DNA of 21,190 bases, from NCBI GenBank assembly GCA_019649035.1, contig BMAT01010075.1, positions 490,895-512,084 of the forward strand, written 5' to 3'. Source of the DNA: Elysia marginata (lineage: Eukaryota; Mollusca; Gastropoda; Plakobranchidae). Position 1 is the stretch's first letter, and each line of letters begins with the position of its first letter. Position numbers and translations under genes: made by a program. The notes under the pieces are model-generated. The model searched no databases. It was not told where the DNA came from and saw nothing but the letters and a program-made list of their open reading frames with translations. Below are positions 19,291-21,190 of the stretch, piece by piece.

Positions 19291-19875
19291 TAAAGAGTTG
19301 ACTGAGAGGTAAATGAAGGAATCAGGGTTTTTAAATTTATAGGTAACACTGCACAGGTATGACATCATAGATACATCACTATCATAGTTATATAATACAT
19401 AAACGTTTTGAGCTGTAACCAGCTAAACTTAATTTAAACAACATAAAAAGTATATCATGAAAAGGCCGATAGGCCGATGGAGAATAAAGTATTTTTAAAA
19501 ATTTCTTAAATGTAGTAATTCTCGGATACAACTAAAGCAGATACTAGTTTTACCAAATAGGTAAAAGGCAAGAGTTTCAAGAGGCCGGACTCAGAGTAAA
19601 GTCCCTTTCAACAAAGTTGCAGCCTGTGCTGGAAAGAGGTACTTTACAGGCAGCCATTGCGGGGAGCACAATATTGTCATTTGTCATGCCTTTCAAAAAG
19701 TAGAGGCGTGTTTTGTGCTGCTATAAACTGCACAAATGCGCGATGAAAGCGGAGCTTCAGGGACGAAAAATTATCATTTTACCATGGGCTTGTTGTCTTA
19801 TCAGTTTGTTCGTTGGTCTTCCCAGTTTGCACTTAATTTCAGAGTCAGGATTCTAAATTTAGAGATGAGGATTCT

Positions 19876-19970
19876 AATCTAGATCTAGGTATTCTAGACT
19901 AGATCTCAAATAAAAAAGCTTTGGGAAATACCTGTCAATCTGGATAGAAGTTAGAATCTAGATTAAGATC
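19876..19970. repeat. Second cluster of CTAGATCT-type words
   Basis: Contains TAATCTAGATCTAGG, TCTAGACTAGATCTC and AATCTAGATTAAGATC within 95 bases, similar to the cluster around transposase exon 1 at 14181-14674. Confidence 0.6.
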
Positions 19971-20130
19971 CATGAAAGGATACGTGTGGCCTATCTTATC
20001 ACGTCTTGGAACTCATTTGTAGTGTAACTTTTATTCTACTATATAAAAGACGTTAACGTGTTTATATTTTGGGAAATCCCCAATAGGTTTCTCTTAAAAA
20101 ATACAAAAACAAATTTAACAAAATGTTGAG

Positions 20131-20251
20131 AGACGGGCTAAAGATAGAGGGAGGGAGAGAGAAAGAAAGAGACAGAGGAGCAGAGAGAGGAAGAGAGGTT
20201 GAAGGAGATAGTGAGAGAGAGAAAGAGAGTGATGGGAGAGAGCGACAGAAA
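20131..20251. repeat. Purine-rich (GA) low-complexity tract
   Basis: About 120 bases almost entirely of A and G on the plus strand (GAGA, GGGA and GAAA words). Minus-strand frames here are Ser/Leu-rich shadows of the tract. Confidence 0.9.
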
Positions 20252-20479
20252 ATGTTGGTAACAAGCAGACTCACATCTTATTGCTCTGATATAATATAGT
20301 GTGAAACAGGAAGGGAAAAAACCAGTCAATGTGCGTTAAGGTGTTTTGACATTTAAAACTTTTGCTTTTTTATATTATATTATATGCTTACGTGCAAATT
20401 TGTGTATATTTATTAACTTTGTCAGCAATATTTGTACTTTCAAGGTGTTGTGGTCTCTACCTTTTCGTCTATATATAAA

Positions 20480-20605
20480 AAGGAAGGGAGAGGGATGCAT
20501 AGAGAGAAGGTGATAGATAGAGCAGTTGAGAGAGATAGGGAGAAAAAGAGAGGGAAGAGACACAGGGAGAGAACGAAGAAAAAGAAAGATAGAAAAAGAG
20601 ATTTA
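20480..20605. repeat. Second purine-rich (GA) low-complexity tract
   Basis: Again about 125 bases of mostly A and G on the plus strand, with occasional GAT words. The overlapping frames on both strands have the biased composition of the tract and are not believed. Confidence 0.9.
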
Positions 20606-21190
20606 ATATGCAACATGCAGCCAGTATATTTAAAAACAAATGCATCTTTTCTCTTTGTCTTTGTAAACAGCATGACCCGGTAATCCAATAGATTTACACT
20701 TTTTGTTATTTTTGACATTTTTTTTTTGGTCCATCATGTAGGCCTAAAACTTTAAAACGAGAATTATACGAATGTTCAATAAAGCTTAACAGGTTTTTCA
20801 TTTTCAAAGAACTGACAAACAAGTTTTAAAACAAATCTATCTTGCTTTGTCATAGTTGTGATTTTCAAGAACGGTGTACATTAGAACTAATTAAAAAAGG
20901 CGTTAATAAATGATTTCAACAAGAAAAAATGAAAAAGAAATACATCGCAAAGAAATTATTATTTTACCATGATATTTTGCTCTAACATAAAAAAATCCTT
21001 CTCTTGGAGATAACTCAAATACAAAAAGTGACAGAAACACATTTTAAAATAACACCTGCTGTTTTTTTTATTATTTAAGATTATTAGGCTTTTGCGAAAA
21101 GGGAAGTAACCCTGCTAATTTATATGACCTAAAAACAGCTATAAACTTAACCTTCTAATATATTTTTTACTTCGCTGATGCTTTTGGTTG
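20606..21190. other. AT-rich non-coding end of window
   Basis: No gene, RNA or transposon end recognised. Confidence 0.5.

Noticed and set aside
20062..20718. Several Ser/Leu-rich or Arg/Lys-rich frames
   Set aside because: All are translations of the purine-rich low-complexity tracts.
1..21190. CRISPR array or bacterial operon
   Set aside because: The regular repeats present (26, 30/31, about 55 and 109 bp) lack unique spacers of constant size, and the content is clearly eukaryotic.

Overview
The window is AT-rich eukaryotic DNA (about two thirds A+T by eye) from an animal genome. The retrotransposon and SINE types fit a marine invertebrate, most likely a mollusc, but that is inference. 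I see no rRNA, functional tRNA, operon or CRISPR array, and no host gene I can defend. Nearly everything recognisable is decayed mobile DNA.

Layout. 1-2364: unremarkable non-coding sequence with simple repeats. 2365-4297: 5'-truncated CR1/L2-like LINE, preceded by a second copy of part of itself (2365-2732 repeats 3271-3638 at a constant offset of 906), ending in an (ATT)n tail. 4451-7970: decayed Tx1/L1-type LINE with ORF1 (RRM-like plus two CCHC knuckles) and ORF2 (AP endonuclease plus RT), broken at its 3' side by a 26-bp minisatellite. 8140-10900: non-coding, with a LINE-like 3' tail, a palindrome, a degenerate dispersed repeat pair and a small CR1-type fragment. 10901-15047: the most interesting object, a probable DNA transposon of about 4.1 kb. 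It has 36-bp terminal inverted repeats (33/36 matching), internal TTAGGCAA/TTGCCTAA repeats near both ends, and on the minus strand a spliced transposase-like gene. That gene carries a DUF7869-like RNase H-fold region with D, D and E/D candidates. 15048-21190: a tRNA-derived SINE with a clear 13-bp target-site duplication, a minus-strand LINE-type 3' tail, several local tandem repeats, two purine-rich tracts and a possible relic of a THAP-type zinc finger.

How it fits together. The transposase-like gene can be modelled as three exons, all joined in phase 1. Exon 1 would need a splice donor that now reads ATAAGG where GTAAGG is expected. Exon 3 has two opposite one-base frame breaks and stops early. 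A SINE sits in intron 2. The element is therefore probably an inactive copy, but its ends and gene structure are clear enough to define a family. TIRs plus internal repeats plus a DUF7869-like protein suggest that this widespread, poorly characterised protein family includes transposases. This is the candidate undescribed system in the window.
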